This document shows positions 27,867 to 37,153 of a DNA stretch of 64,000 nt, in pieces. Source of the DNA: Aureliella sp046290675. GTDB lineage: Bacteria > Planctomycetota > Planctomycetia > Pirellulales > Pirellulaceae. The stretch covers positions 248,001-312,000 of the forward strand of contig JBKAHA010000002.1 of the NCBI GenBank assembly GCA_046290675.1, in the 5' to 3' direction. The position numbers were made by a program, and so were the translations under genes. The notes beneath the pieces were generated by a model that was not told the DNA's origin, ran no database searches, and saw only the letters and a list, made by a program, of their open reading frames with translations. How positions within the stretch are numbered: the stretch's first letter is position 1; each line of letters begins with the position of its first letter.

Positions 27867-29184
27867 GGTAGTCTCGTTTTTCCAATTCACGTCGAAGAAC
27901 CTGTTTCGCGCGAGCTTCACCATGGACAAGCCGGATTGCTTTGGGACGCTCTTGCATGCCTTCGACAAAACGAATCAGATCGGATTGATCTGCATGTGCC
28001 GAGTAGCCCGACAGCTGGTGCGTTTTCGCGCGGATTTCGTAGCGCTTACCGTCCAATTGGACCCAATCACTATCTTGGATGTAACGGCCTGGTGTGCCGT
28101 TGGCTTGGTAGCCAACGAAGACGATATCGGTTCTCTCGTCGCCGAGGAATTCTTTCAGGTAGTTGACGACGCGGCCTCCTGCGCACATTCCGCTAGCGGC
28201 AATCACGACTGCCGGTAAGTCAGATTTTTGCAGGTATTCGATGGTGTCGCGATGTTCGCCGTGATTTTCGATCTGAACCAAGTTCTCAAACACAAGCGGC
28301 TGGTCATCGTAGGTCAGTACACGTCGGGCTTCATCGGCCCAATATGGAGTTAGGTCGTTGTACAGTTCAGTGAAGCGTTGCGCTAGAGGCGAGTCGATGA
28401 TCACATCGACGTTCTGGAGCATCGAGCATCCTAAAACGCGGCCAACACCATCAAAGATCTCGTTCATTTCGAACAACAACTCTTGCGTTCGACCAACGCT
28501 AAAAGCGGGAATGATAGTGACCCCTTTGTCTTGTAGCGTATGACAAAGAATCTTTTCCAATTGCTCAACACGCTGCGAACGATCGACGTGGTTGCGATCA
28601 CCGTAGGTGGATTCCAAAACCAAGATGTCGGCCCGTTCTGGGCTTTTCGCTTCTTTCAAGAGAGGTTGATGTCGGCTGCCGAGATCTCCGCTGAAGACGG
28701 CTCGTTTCCCGCGATAGTCGATTTCAACAATGCTGGATCCAAGCACATGCCCGGCGGGCGTGAGTCGCATTTTGACACCACCATCTAACTTGTGCCATTT
28801 CTGGTAGGCCATTGGGCGAATGTAGCGCCGCAAATCATGGAGGAACCGCTCGATGAGGCGTTTGTTGCGTGTCACGCCAACACGCAAGGCATCTTCCATC
28901 ATGAGTGGGAGCAGCTTGGCGGTGGGTGGGCTACAAAAGATCGGTTCATTGAACCCGGCGGCAAGCAAATAGGGGATACGTCCCACGTGGTCGATATGGA
29001 TGTGCGTGACGATCATCCCCTGGATACCTTTCAGAGGAAAATCAATTTTGGTTTCGTCCCGACCTTTCGCGTCGTCACCTTGAAAAAGACCGCAGTCGAT
29101 CAGGAGCGAACGCGAGTCGCTGAGAAGAAGTTGGTGGCACGACCCTGTGACTCCATTCAGCGCGCCGTGGTGCAACACATCCAT
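27856..29184 (-). CDS. Beta-CASP metallo-beta-lactamase fold RNase
   Basis: A 442-residue protein of the CPSF73/Ysh1-like group of metal-dependent RNA nucleases. Seen are the HxHxDH metal motif in THIHIDHVGRIPYL, the second metal site FSGDLGSRHQP, ESTYGDRNH, the beta-CASP region (SVGRTQELLFE and DSPLAQRFTELY), IAASGMCAGGRVVNYL, and the late HADQ motif LSGYSAHADQSDL. The likely role is RNA processing or decay in the cytoplasm. A 63-residue protein gene lies 62 bases upstream and the aldo/keto reductase gene overlaps its end. Confidence 0.93.
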   Translation of the reverse strand: MDVLHHGALNGVTGSCHQLLLSDSRSLLIDCGLFQGDDAKGRDETKIDFPLKGIQGMIVTHIHIDHVGRIPYLLAAGFNEPIFCSPPTAKLLPLMMEDALRVGVTRNKRLIERFLHDLRRYIRPMAYQKWHKLDGGVKMRLTPAGHVLGSSIVEIDYRGKRAVFSGDLGSRHQPLLKEAKSPERADILVLESTYGDRNHVDRSQRVEQLEKILCHTLQDKGVTIIPAFSVGRTQELLFEMNEIFDGVGRVLGCSMLQNVDVIIDSPLAQRFTELYNDLTPYWADEARRVLTYDDQPLVFENLVQIENHGEHRDTIEYLQKSDLPAVVIAASGMCAGGRVVNYLKEFLGDERTDIVFVGYQANGTPGRYIQDSDWVQLDGKRYEIRAKTHQLSGYSAHADQSDLIRFVEGMQERPKAIRLVHGEARAKQVLRRELEKRDYHVI

Positions 29185-29246
29185 TCTATTGTGAGTCCAT
29201 ATACAGTGGCGTTAGACGCTCGTTCCGGTTCGCAAATGTCAGGCGA

Positions 29247-29438
29247 CTATTCTTCATCGTCTTCGTACTGAGCGGCAGCGGCTTCATAGGCGGCGACTGC
29301 TGCTTTTGACATGCAATGCATGGTTGGCTGATCAGGACCCAGAGGCAATGAAGATTCGTGGGCCTCGATCACATTCGCGATTGCTCGTTCGATGGCTTCT
29401 TCCAGTTCTTGCTGAACCGAGGGATCGAGTCGAGCCAT
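29247..29438 (-). CDS. Small acidic protein preceding the beta-CASP nuclease
   Basis: A 63-residue acidic, helix-rich protein (ELEEAIERAIANVIEAHESS near the start, VAAYEAAAAQYEDDEE at the end). No motif is recognised. It ends 62 bases before the nuclease gene on the same strand and begins at ATG 29438. Its protein-like helical composition and position suggest a real gene, possibly cotranscribed with the nuclease, but no function can be given. Confidence 0.6.
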   Translation of the reverse strand: MARLDPSVQQELEEAIERAIANVIEAHESSLPLGPDQPTMHCMSKAAVAAYEAAAAQYEDDEE

Positions 29439-29461
29439 TACGCATGTCCTATTAGCGGTGC

Positions 29462-29782
29462 CGAAACGGGATAAGGCGGATCAAAGAGATTGAGGGAATG
29501 CAAATCATAGGCGATTTTCGGCCATGGCGTGGATCGTCGAAACGACCTTAGAAAGATCCCATGCCACATGCCAAAGCGAAACGCATCATCATCGAAGGCC
29601 GCGGCAGTCACTTCGATCCAACAATTGTGGATCTTTTCCTTGAGGTCGAAGGACAGTTTGTGAACGTTGCAGAAGCGTCTCATCAAGAAGCAGCGACGCT
29701 TTCGTCGATTGCGAATCTCTGCGAGCAGGTCGCTAATATTCGGAATGATCGCGAGACTACGCCAGAGCTCACGCCGGCGTAG
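29462..29782 (+). pseudogene. Decayed HD-GYP domain gene (C-terminal remnant)
   Basis: The frame at 29561-29782 encodes EGRGSHFDPTIVDLFLEVE, the characteristic C-terminal end of HD-GYP cyclic-di-GMP phosphodiesterase domains. Reading the same frame upstream gives SSKRP, then a TAG at 29549-29551, then KDPMPHAKAKRI. HD-GYP proteins normally read SKRPYKDPMPH there, so the stop stands exactly where a tyrosine codon belongs. Further upstream (NGIRRIKEIEGMQ, IIGDF) only a faint, gapped resemblance to the domain remains. The catalytic HD and GYP motifs are absent. The short 73-codon frame could still be translated from ATG 29561, but a gene in decay is the simpler reading. Confidence 0.65.
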
Positions 29783-29810
29783 TCATTTGGCCTTTGGCTG
29801 TGATGATGCT

Positions 29811-30344
29811 CTATGTCGCCGACATCATTTCGATAATCGCTCGACAGAAGTCCGGTAGATCGTCTGGACGGCGACTTGAAATCGAATTGCGATCAACGAC
29901 CACCGCAGCGTCCTCATAGATTCCACCTGCATTAATCAGGTCGTCCTTAATTCCAGGTGATCCTGTGACACGCACTCCGTCATAGATTTTGGCCGATATG
30001 GGAATCCAACCTCCATGGCAGATGGCGGCGACAGGTTTTCCCGCTTCAAAAAACTGCCGTGTGAGCTCGAGTACTTTGGGGTCTCGTCGGAGTTTATCGG
30101 GCATAAATCCGCCCGGCACGACCAGTCCGTCAAATTGGTCTTCTTGCATGTGAGCGATGGCAGCATCGGATCGACATGGATAGCCGTTTTTGCCTTCGTA
30201 GTCCGCTTCTGCCTCAGGGCCGGCAACCACGGTTTCGGCTCCCGCCTCGATCAGACGGAGTTTGGGGTACCAAAGCTCAAGGTCTTCATAAATGTCGCCG
30301 GTGAAGAACAGAACTTTCTTCCCGCTCAGCGGAAGTTCGCTCAC
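29811..30344 (-). CDS. DJ-1/PfpI family protein
   Basis: A 177-residue protein of the class I glutamine amidotransferase-like DJ-1/PfpI superfamily. The nucleophile elbow is clear in VAAICHGGWIP (Cys then His), and the acidic residue is in TGDIYEDLELWYP. Members act as intracellular peptidases, glyoxalases or deglycases; which of these applies here cannot be told. Its start overlaps the TPR gene stop by ATGA, so the two form a translationally coupled pair. It converges with the HD-GYP remnant. Confidence 0.92.
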   Translation of the reverse strand: MSELPLSGKKVLFFTGDIYEDLELWYPKLRLIEAGAETVVAGPEAEADYEGKNGYPCRSDAAIAHMQEDQFDGLVVPGGFMPDKLRRDPKVLELTRQFFEAGKPVAAICHGGWIPISAKIYDGVRVTGSPGIKDDLINAGGIYEDAAVVVDRNSISSRRPDDLPDFCRAIIEMMSAT

Positions 30345-30679
30345 TTGAGAGACTCCAATCGACGAGATTCAGCCATCGCATCCTCGGCCAGTTGAATGTA
30401 CTTTTGCTCTTGGGTTCCAGCCCAAGCACGCTGGAAAGTCACGCTCAAGGCTGTGAAATTAAACGGCTCGCTTGGCTCAAGTTCGCATGCCTTCTGGCCG
30501 TGCTCGATCGCGAGATCGAATTTTCCCGTCAAAGTGTAGATGCGTCCTAGCGTTAAATGGGAAAGGATGTGAGCTTCGTCTTCCGCCAAGATCTCGCCTA
30601 AGAGTGCGATGGACTCGTCGTACTTGCCTTCATCCTTCAGCTTTTCTGCTGTGTTGTATTTCTGCGTGATTTCACTCAT
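30341..30679 (-). CDS. Small TPR protein
   Basis: About 112 residues with two to three tetratricopeptide repeats (YNTAEKLKDEGKYDESIALL, AHILSHLTLGRIYTLTGKFD, then LAIEHGQKACELEP). The C-terminal helix (YIQLAEDAMAESRRLES) caps them. ATG 30679 is preferred; a TTG two codons earlier is possible. It is the first gene of the pair with the PfpI-like protein and may serve as a binding partner. The exact function is unknown. Confidence 0.8.
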   Translation of the reverse strand: MSEITQKYNTAEKLKDEGKYDESIALLGEILAEDEAHILSHLTLGRIYTLTGKFDLAIEHGQKACELEPSEPFNFTALSVTFQRAWAGTQEQKYIQLAEDAMAESRRLESLK

Positions 30680-30840
30680 GTTCAAACTGCCTTATGGGAA
30701 CCAATCTGCCAGACGCCGGTAGCGTCGGTGATTTGTGGGGATCGTCTATGCTTTTACCTTGCGCGAGTGGCAAGTTGCTCTAAAGCCTATCGCGTCGAAA
30801 ACGGGGCGCGAAGGACCAAAGGCTGGTGTTGGGGCGAACG

Positions 30841-30870
30841 AAAAAAAGGCACGCTTGATTGAAGCGTGCC
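30841..30870 (-). terminator. Rho-independent terminator after the oxidoreductase gene
   Basis: Perfect 9-bp stem (ggcacgctt at 30848-30856 with aagcgtgcc at 30862-30870) and a 5-base loop. On the reverse strand it is followed by seven T (30847-30841). It lies 57 bases past the stop of the Gfo/Idh/MocA gene and insulates it from the TPR-pfpI pair. Confidence 0.93.
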
Positions 30871-30926
30871 TCGAGAAATTGCCTTTGGAGGAGCCAGAAG
30901 TTGGGCTAAACAATGAGCTAAACGCG

Positions 30927-32219
30927 TTATGTCAGCTTCGTTGTACCCGGCACGGCATGTTTCGGTTTCGGAAGCTCGCTATCCCATGTCAGATTTTCAG
31001 GGAACAAGCTGAGGGTGGATTTCTCCGTCACGAAGTCCCAGGTAACTCGCTTGCCAGTGTAGGCAGCCATTCGGCCCATTACGGCGGTCAGCGAACTTTC
31101 AGCCGTTTGGCGGAGCTCTACGATAGGCTTACCTTCGCGGATGGAGTCCACTAGGTCTTTGTGCTCCTGCTGGTAGGCCTCTCCAATCTTGCCGTCCATC
31201 TTCCAGATCTCTTTTCCATCTCGGTCCGTGATCCGAGATCCATTACTAAAGGCGCCGATGTAACAAATGCCCTTAGTGCCATGAATGACGCTGCCATTAT
31301 CGACATCACTGCCAGGCAATTGCCGGCACATGAAAGAGAGCGTCTTGCCACCCGGATAGACATAATCCAGGCACATGCTGTCCCACATCTCGCTGTCATC
31401 GGGGCGGGTGAATCTGCCTCCGGAACCGTAGACAAATTCTGGTGGTGAGCCCATGACCCAATTCATGGCGTCAATGTTGTGAACGGCTTGCTCCGCAATT
31501 TGATCGCCGCTCAACCAAATGAAGTGCATCCAATTGTTAAGCTGATACTCGGCGTCGCTCATTTCTGGTTTCCGGTTTCGGTACCAGATGCCTTGCGAGC
31601 AATAGCGTGATTCCGCAAAGACGATATCACCGATGGTGCCTTTGCGGATTTCCTCGACGGCACCGACGAAGTTGACCTGTCTGCGGTATTGGGTTCCAGT
31701 AACGATGGCTGTGTTCTGAGCCTTGGCTTTCGCGTCGGCTTCGAGACACATTCGGTAGCCAACTGGATCGACGCAGGATGGTTTTTCGGCGAAGACGTGC
31801 TTGCCCGCGTCGACGGCTTCCTTTACATGAAACGGACGGAATCCAGGAGATGTGGTTAGCAACACCAAGTCAATCGACTTGTCGTCCAGAATCTTCTTGT
31901 AGCCATCCAAGCCGTCGTACATGCGGTCATCGGCGATGTCCATCGCTTCGGGGAACTTCTTTTGAAACGCCTTTTGGGTGGCAACGCAATTCCTTTGGTA
32001 TAAGTCCGCCGCAGCGACGACTTTGACGTTCTTATTGATGGAAAGGGAATCCTGCAGAGCTCCTTTGCCGCGGCCGCCGCACCCAATGATTCCGATTCGA
32101 ATCTCTAAGTTCTCGTCGGCTCGGGCTACAGAAGAATGCACCATGCTGGCCGCCGCAGTCGCCGTGGCCGAAGTTTTAATGAATCCGCGTCGCGATTGAT
32201 TATTCATTGCGTGTTCCAT
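30927..32219 (-). CDS. Tat-exported Gfo/Idh/MocA family oxidoreductase
   Basis: About 430 residues. The N-terminus carries a twin-arginine signal (SRRGFIKTSATATAAASMV) ending near SVARA. An NAD(P)-binding Rossmann fold follows (IRIGIIGCGGRGKGALQD), then the EKP motif in HVFAEKPSCVDP and GTQYRRQVNFVGAVEEI. The C-terminal substrate domain includes WMHFIWLSGDQIAEQAVHN. Such periplasmic oxidoreductases are greatly expanded in Planctomycetes and probably act on sugars from polysaccharides. ATG 32219 or 32207 both precede the signal; the longer frame to 32414 would bury it. A terminator follows the gene. Confidence 0.92.
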   Translation of the reverse strand: MEHAMNNQSRRGFIKTSATATAAASMVHSSVARADENLEIRIGIIGCGGRGKGALQDSLSINKNVKVVAAADLYQRNCVATQKAFQKKFPEAMDIADDRMYDGLDGYKKILDDKSIDLVLLTTSPGFRPFHVKEAVDAGKHVFAEKPSCVDPVGYRMCLEADAKAKAQNTAIVTGTQYRRQVNFVGAVEEIRKGTIGDIVFAESRYCSQGIWYRNRKPEMSDAEYQLNNWMHFIWLSGDQIAEQAVHNIDAMNWVMGSPPEFVYGSGGRFTRPDDSEMWDSMCLDYVYPGGKTLSFMCRQLPGSDVDNGSVIHGTKGICYIGAFSNGSRITDRDGKEIWKMDGKIGEAYQQEHKDLVDSIREGKPIVELRQTAESSLTAVMGRMAAYTGKRVTWDFVTEKSTLSLFPENLTWDSELPKPKHAVPGTTKLT

Positions 32220-32635
32220 CGAAGGAGGTGGGATCGTGGGGTGAGCAGGTAGGCGAACGACATACGGTATGGGCTTATCGCACTGGACGTCTTGCTGATT
32301 GGCGTACGAGGCGACCGCGTGCCGGCCACGTTGGTTCCGTGTTCGTTCCCTGAACAGTTTACTCCAGTCGGAATCATTGCGGAACTTCACTGCTATTCTG
32401 CCCAGCCCGACCAAGGCACGATTCTGATACTTGCGGGCAATCGCGGCGATGGCACCGCGACTTTAGCTGAGTCTTGGTTCGCTCCTGGAGATTCGTGGAC
32501 ATGCCATCGAGTGGAACGTGGTCCGCTGGCCACTTTGCAACTACTCTATAACCAGAGGAGAAAACGGGGACTTTCTCGCAGTATGTGTGTAGCCCCTTCG
32601 CGAATTGAGATCGCTTCTTTGCCTAGAGAGTATCC
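32220..32635. other. Divergent intergenic region
   Basis: About 415 bases between the oxidoreductase (reverse) and the S9 peptidase (forward). A purine-rich gaaggaggtggg at 32220-32231 lies on the strand opposite to the oxidoreductase start and is not its ribosome binding site. No promoter, RNA or reading frame is convincing. Confidence 0.5.
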
Positions 32636-35600
32636 ATGAGATCTATGACTGGTATGTTTCGAATATTCATGTGCTTTGCCCTCCTTTGGGGGCTGCAATG
32701 TTCCATCGTGGCAGCTGCGGGCACCGAAGATAAGCGGCCGCTCGATCACGAGGATTACGACGCGTGGAACAGCATCGGAAGCTCGGCCATTTCGGGAGAT
32801 GGCAAATGGGCTAGTTTTGTTGTTCAGCCTGCCGACGGCCAGTCTACGCTTCATATCCGTGAGATCGCAACCGAGAAGGTCTACGAAATTAAGGGAGTGA
32901 GCCGCGCGAGGTTCACCTACGATAGTCATCATGCGGTGTTTGTCGTACAGCCGGATCCCGAACTCGTCGAGAAACTGAAGAAGGCGAATTCAGGTGGCGA
33001 TCCCCCGCAGCCCAAGGTACAGATCCTCAAGCTCGACTCTGGAGATCTATCTACGATCGAGAATGCGAGCTCTTTCGATATGCCGGCTAAGGCGGCAGGC
33101 TGGATAGCTGTACAGCTACGGGGCGGCAATGAGCCCGATTCTGTAAAGTCGGGATCCGTCAGTCTTGGGCCAGAGTACAGCGTCTCGGAAGGTGGCCTGC
33201 AACGGCCCAAGAAGAAGCTCGAGTATCGCGAGGAGAAGGTCAGCAAAAGCGAAGAAAGCAAAAAGGAAGAGGGTGAAGAAGAAAAGACTCCGGGGAAGTC
33301 AGCCAGCAAGAAGAGCGGGGTTCCATTCAAGAAGTCAAAGAAAGATAAACGCTCGGGCGCAACACTGGTGCTGAAGAGCCTGCAGAGTGGGTTGGAGATT
33401 CGTTATCCGAATGTAACAAGCCATCGGTTTGACGAGAATGGAAGCATGCTGGCGTTTTCTACGTCAGCAGCATCTGGAGACGACGATGGTGTTCATGTCG
33501 TCGACTTGGATGACCTCGACAAAAAACAGATTGCCGCGGGCCTTGGGAACTACGGGCAAGTTGTGTTTTCGAAAGACGGCAAACAGATCGCTTTCGTAAC
33601 CGATCGCGATGACTACGAGAGTGACGAATCAAAGTGGTCGCTCTACCGCTGGAGTCGCGGACGAAAAGAGGCCGAGAAAATTGTCGATTGGGAAACCGAA
33701 GGGCTCCACGATGGATGGATCTTACAGAGTGGATCGTCTCCGCAGTTTTCTGAGGATGGAAAAAGGATCTACTTCCGAACACGGCCTATGCCCGAAGAGG
33801 AAGAAGAATCTAAGGAGGAAGTTGCCAAGTTAGACTTGTGGCACTGGCAAGATCCGTTTCTGCAGCCTCAACAGTTGCTGAACGCGAGGGCGGAACGCAA
33901 TCGAAGCTACCAGGCGGTTTGGCACGTTCGCGCGAAGAAGGCGGTTCAGTTAGCGGATTTGGATATCCCATTCGTGTCTGTCGACATGCGCGGCGACTCA
34001 GAGCTTGTCGTGGGAACGAAGACTGCAGATTACGACAAGATGCGTTCTTGGGATATCCAGTCGTTCTCGGACTGGTATCTCGTCGATCAAACTACGGGCG
34101 AGCGGCGGATGATTGCTGAGAGGGCACGCGGCAATCCAAGTATGTCGCCCGGCGGAAAGTACTTGGTATGGTTCGATGGAGAGAAGAAGAGTTGGTTTTC
34201 CATGGCGACCAAGGCTGCTTGGGCTGCGAGTGATTCAGAGGATCCCGAGCAATCCATTGAGGCCATCGATATCGGCAGCCTCGTTGGGCATCCTGTACAC
34301 AACGAATTGCATGATCAACCGTCTTTGCCTGGATCGTACGGCACGGCAGGCTGGTTGGAAGATGATGCTGCTCTGTTGATCTACGACCGTTGGGACCTGT
34401 GGCAGGTTGATCCAAACGGGGAGAGCGAGGCTGTTTCGCTGACAGGTGGTCAGGGCCGTCAGATGAAAAAGCGTTTCCGCTACTTACGTTTGGATCCTGA
34501 AGAGCAATTTGCCGATCCCGAAGATGCTTGGTTTTCGACCTTGGATCACCAAACCAAGGCAACAGGATTTTGCCACGTCTCATTTGATGGCAAAAATTCG
34601 GAGCTAAGCCAGAAGATCGAAATGCAGGAAAGCCTCAGCACGCCTCGCAAAGCACGCGAATCAGACGACGTGATTCTGACTCGTTCGACCTTTGAGCGAT
34701 TCCCTGACTTGTGGGCGACGACGCTCGAATTCGAGTCCATGCGGCGCCTAAGTCGTGCTAACCCTCAGCAGGAAGACTATCTGTGGGGAAGTGCGGAACT
34801 CGTTCATTGGGCTGCGAACGACGGGCAAGAGTTAGATGGTTTGCTTTACAAGCCAGAAGGGTTTGATCCAAAGAAGAAGTATCCGTTGATGGTCTACTTC
34901 TACGAACGTAATTCAGACAACTTGCACCGGTACTACGCTCCTGCGGCGGGCCGATCCATTATCAATTTCAGTTTCTACGTCAGCCGCGGTTACGTGATTT
35001 TTGTTCCTGACATCCCGTATACCGTTGGTGCTCCTGGACCTAGTGCAGAGAACGCGATTCTCCCTGGCGTCGATAGCATTGTCGAAAAGGGATATATCGA
35101 TCCCGAGCGTATTGGGATGCAAGGTCATAGCTGGGGTGGTTACCAGACGGCCTACCTAGTGACCGTGACGGACATGTTTGCATGTGCCGAGTCGGGGGCA
35201 CCTGTCAGTAACATGACTAGCGCCTACGGAGGAATACGGTGGGGAAGCGGAATGAGTCGCATGTTCCAGTACGAAAAGACGCAAAGCCGGATTGGAGGCA
35301 CGCTATGGGAAGCGCGAGAGCAGTACATTTCTAACTCGCCTTTGTTTACCGCTGACAGAATTAACACGCCCTTGCTGATTTTGCACAATGACGAGGATAC
35401 CGCGGTGCCTTGGTATCAAGGCATTGAGTTGTTCGTTGCCCTGCGACGGCTAGAAAAGCCAGCTTGGATGCTGAACTACAACGGAGAGCCCCACTGGGTC
35501 ATGAAGGATGCAAACCGGATGGATTTTGCTATTCGAATGCAGCAATTCTTTGACCACTATCTGAAGGGCGATCCCATGCCGGTTTGGATGGCGGATGGAA

Positions 35601-35722
35601 TTCCAGCTGTCGACAAAGGCAAAAAGTTTGGCCTGAAGTACGTTCGGCCTGAGGCTGCACAAGAGGGTGAAGAAGCTTCGGAAGAAGAGAATGAAGCGGC
35701 CGAAGTTTCTTCGGAGGATTGA
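32636..35722 (+). CDS. Secreted prolyl-oligopeptidase-family (S9) peptidase
   Basis: A 1028-residue exported serine peptidase. The signal peptide is FRIFMCFALLWGLQCSIVAA. A long N-terminal beta-propeller (about 40-700) contains a Lys/Glu/Ser-rich insert at about 198-241. The alpha/beta-hydrolase domain begins near YPLMVYFYERN. Catalytic Ser832 is in GHSWGGYQ, with Asp in HNDEDTAVPW (about 919) and His in GEPHWVM (about 952). The C-terminus is again acidic (EEASEEENEAAE). S9 enzymes digest short peptides. It is probably periplasmic. The neighbouring gluzincin-like gene lies 84 bases downstream. Confidence 0.92.
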   Translation: MRSMTGMFRIFMCFALLWGLQCSIVAAAGTEDKRPLDHEDYDAWNSIGSSAISGDGKWASFVVQPADGQSTLHIREIATEKVYEIKGVSRARFTYDSHHAVFVVQPDPELVEKLKKANSGGDPPQPKVQILKLDSGDLSTIENASSFDMPAKAAGWIAVQLRGGNEPDSVKSGSVSLGPEYSVSEGGLQRPKKKLEYREEKVSKSEESKKEEGEEEKTPGKSASKKSGVPFKKSKKDKRSGATLVLKSLQSGLEIRYPNVTSHRFDENGSMLAFSTSAASGDDDGVHVVDLDDLDKKQIAAGLGNYGQVVFSKDGKQIAFVTDRDDYESDESKWSLYRWSRGRKEAEKIVDWETEGLHDGWILQSGSSPQFSEDGKRIYFRTRPMPEEEEESKEEVAKLDLWHWQDPFLQPQQLLNARAERNRSYQAVWHVRAKKAVQLADLDIPFVSVDMRGDSELVVGTKTADYDKMRSWDIQSFSDWYLVDQTTGERRMIAERARGNPSMSPGGKYLVWFDGEKKSWFSMATKAAWAASDSEDPEQSIEAIDIGSLVGHPVHNELHDQPSLPGSYGTAGWLEDDAALLIYDRWDLWQVDPNGESEAVSLTGGQGRQMKKRFRYLRLDPEEQFADPEDAWFSTLDHQTKATGFCHVSFDGKNSELSQKIEMQESLSTPRKARESDDVILTRSTFERFPDLWATTLEFESMRRLSRANPQQEDYLWGSAELVHWAANDGQELDGLLYKPEGFDPKKKYPLMVYFYERNSDNLHRYYAPAAGRSIINFSFYVSRGYVIFVPDIPYTVGAPGPSAENAILPGVDSIVEKGYIDPERIGMQGHSWGGYQTAYLVTVTDMFACAESGAPVSNMTSAYGGIRWGSGMSRMFQYEKTQSRIGGTLWEAREQYISNSPLFTADRINTPLLILHNDEDTAVPWYQGIELFVALRRLEKPAWMLNYNGEPHWVMKDANRMDFAIRMQQFFDHYLKGDPMPVWMADGIPAVDKGKKFGLKYVRPEAAQEGEEASEEENEAAEVSSED

Positions 35723-35806
35723 GTCTGGCGAGTTTCCGAGGGACAATGATCCGCGTTGCCGCCGCGACCACGGCGGTGGTAACGTGAGTTCAATGGAGGA
35801 ATACGG

Positions 35807-37153
35807 ATGTCCTTGGTCCCTAAAAAGATCACGTCGAAAATAGCTGCCATGCACTCTAGGACGGGGTGGGTGGCGATGGTGGCTTGGCTACTTTGCCACG
35901 TCTTGTCCACTTTCTGCAATCCGGCGTTCTGCCAGGAAACCAGTAAGAGCGCTGGCGCGTTTCGGCGAATTGAGGGTCGTCACGTCACCTACTTAACGGA
36001 TTTGCCTGCGCAGGCGTCCGTGGATGAGTTGCCCGAAATCTTTGACGCCGCGATGCCGCAATGGTGCGAGTTCTTTGGCGTTTCGGCCGCGGAAGTAGCA
36101 GACTGGAAAGCAACCGGGCACATTATGTTGGACAGGGGGCGATTCAACGCGGCAGGGTTGATTCCGCCTCACCTTCCGGCCTTCCCCTATGGATTTCAGT
36201 ACGGAGATGCTTTCTGGGTTGTTGAGCAGCCCAGCGACTACTACCGGACCCATCTCGCGTTACACGAAGGAACGCACTGGTTCATGAGCCGCCACTTTGG
36301 GAGCAACGCGCCGCCTTGGGTGATGGAAGGCATGGCTGAGTTGCTCGGGACGCATCGATGGAAAAACGGAGAACTGCAGCTGGGCGTCTTGCCTGCGGAC
36401 AAGAGGCTGTTCCCGTACTGGGGACGCATTTCGAGAATCAAGCAGGATCTGGAGTCCGGAGTGGCACCGGCTCTCGAAACCATTTTGCAGTATGACAATA
36501 CCGCTCATCGACGAGTGGAGGCCTACGCTTGGAGTTGGGCGGCCGTCTTGTTCATGCGGTCCCATCCGCGGACGCGAGACGCATTCCAAGAGATGTTGGA
36601 TCAACCGCATCGACCCGACGCAACTCAGACGAATTGGCTGATTGATCGTTTGCGAAAGCAGTGGCCGCGGATTCGTGCGGAGTGGCGGGCTTTTGTTTCA
36701 GATCTGGACTACGGTTATCGAGTTGAATCCGGGCTGTTGCAAGTTAGCGATCGGCCAACGCTTGTTGGGAAAAATCCAAGCCGGTTTGAAATTGCAAGTG
36801 ATCAATCATGGCAGGCCAGCCAACTTTATGCGAAGAAAGGTACGCGGCTAAGCATCCGAGCCGAAGGGGAGTTTCGTGTCGTAGCTGAGCAGCCGCCATG
36901 GATCTGTCGGCCCGACGGGGTGACGCTCGAGTATTTTCGCGGACGACCCCTTGGTCAGCTCGTGGTTGCCTTTGTGGCTCCAGAGCGTGCGACCAAAGTC
37001 ACAGAGGAAATCGTCGTGTTCACGGTTGGCAGTGAGGCCGAGATTGAGGTGCCGGCGACCGGCGAACTACATTTCCGAGTCAACGAAGCGAGTCGTGATC
37101 TGGTGGATAACGTGGGGCAGATTGAGATTCAGATTCAAGCCATTTCGCAGTAG
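35807..37153 (+). CDS. Secreted gluzincin-like (HExxH variant) protein
   Basis: A 448-residue exported protein. A signal segment lies at about residues 20-45 (WVAMVAWLLCHVLSTFCNPA). The central motif LHEGTHWFMSRHFG followed by WVMEGMAELLGTHRW has the arrangement HExxH plus downstream Glu of MA-clan metallopeptidases (DUF1570-like proteins of Planctomycetes). The C-terminal ~150 residues are beta-rich. All three metal ligands are present, so an active zinc peptidase is plausible but unproven. It may be cotranscribed with the S9 peptidase upstream. Confidence 0.75.
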   Translation: MSLVPKKITSKIAAMHSRTGWVAMVAWLLCHVLSTFCNPAFCQETSKSAGAFRRIEGRHVTYLTDLPAQASVDELPEIFDAAMPQWCEFFGVSAAEVADWKATGHIMLDRGRFNAAGLIPPHLPAFPYGFQYGDAFWVVEQPSDYYRTHLALHEGTHWFMSRHFGSNAPPWVMEGMAELLGTHRWKNGELQLGVLPADKRLFPYWGRISRIKQDLESGVAPALETILQYDNTAHRRVEAYAWSWAAVLFMRSHPRTRDAFQEMLDQPHRPDATQTNWLIDRLRKQWPRIRAEWRAFVSDLDYGYRVESGLLQVSDRPTLVGKNPSRFEIASDQSWQASQLYAKKGTRLSIRAEGEFRVVAEQPPWICRPDGVTLEYFRGRPLGQLVVAFVAPERATKVTEEIVVFTVGSEAEIEVPATGELHFRVNEASRDLVDNVGQIEIQIQAISQ

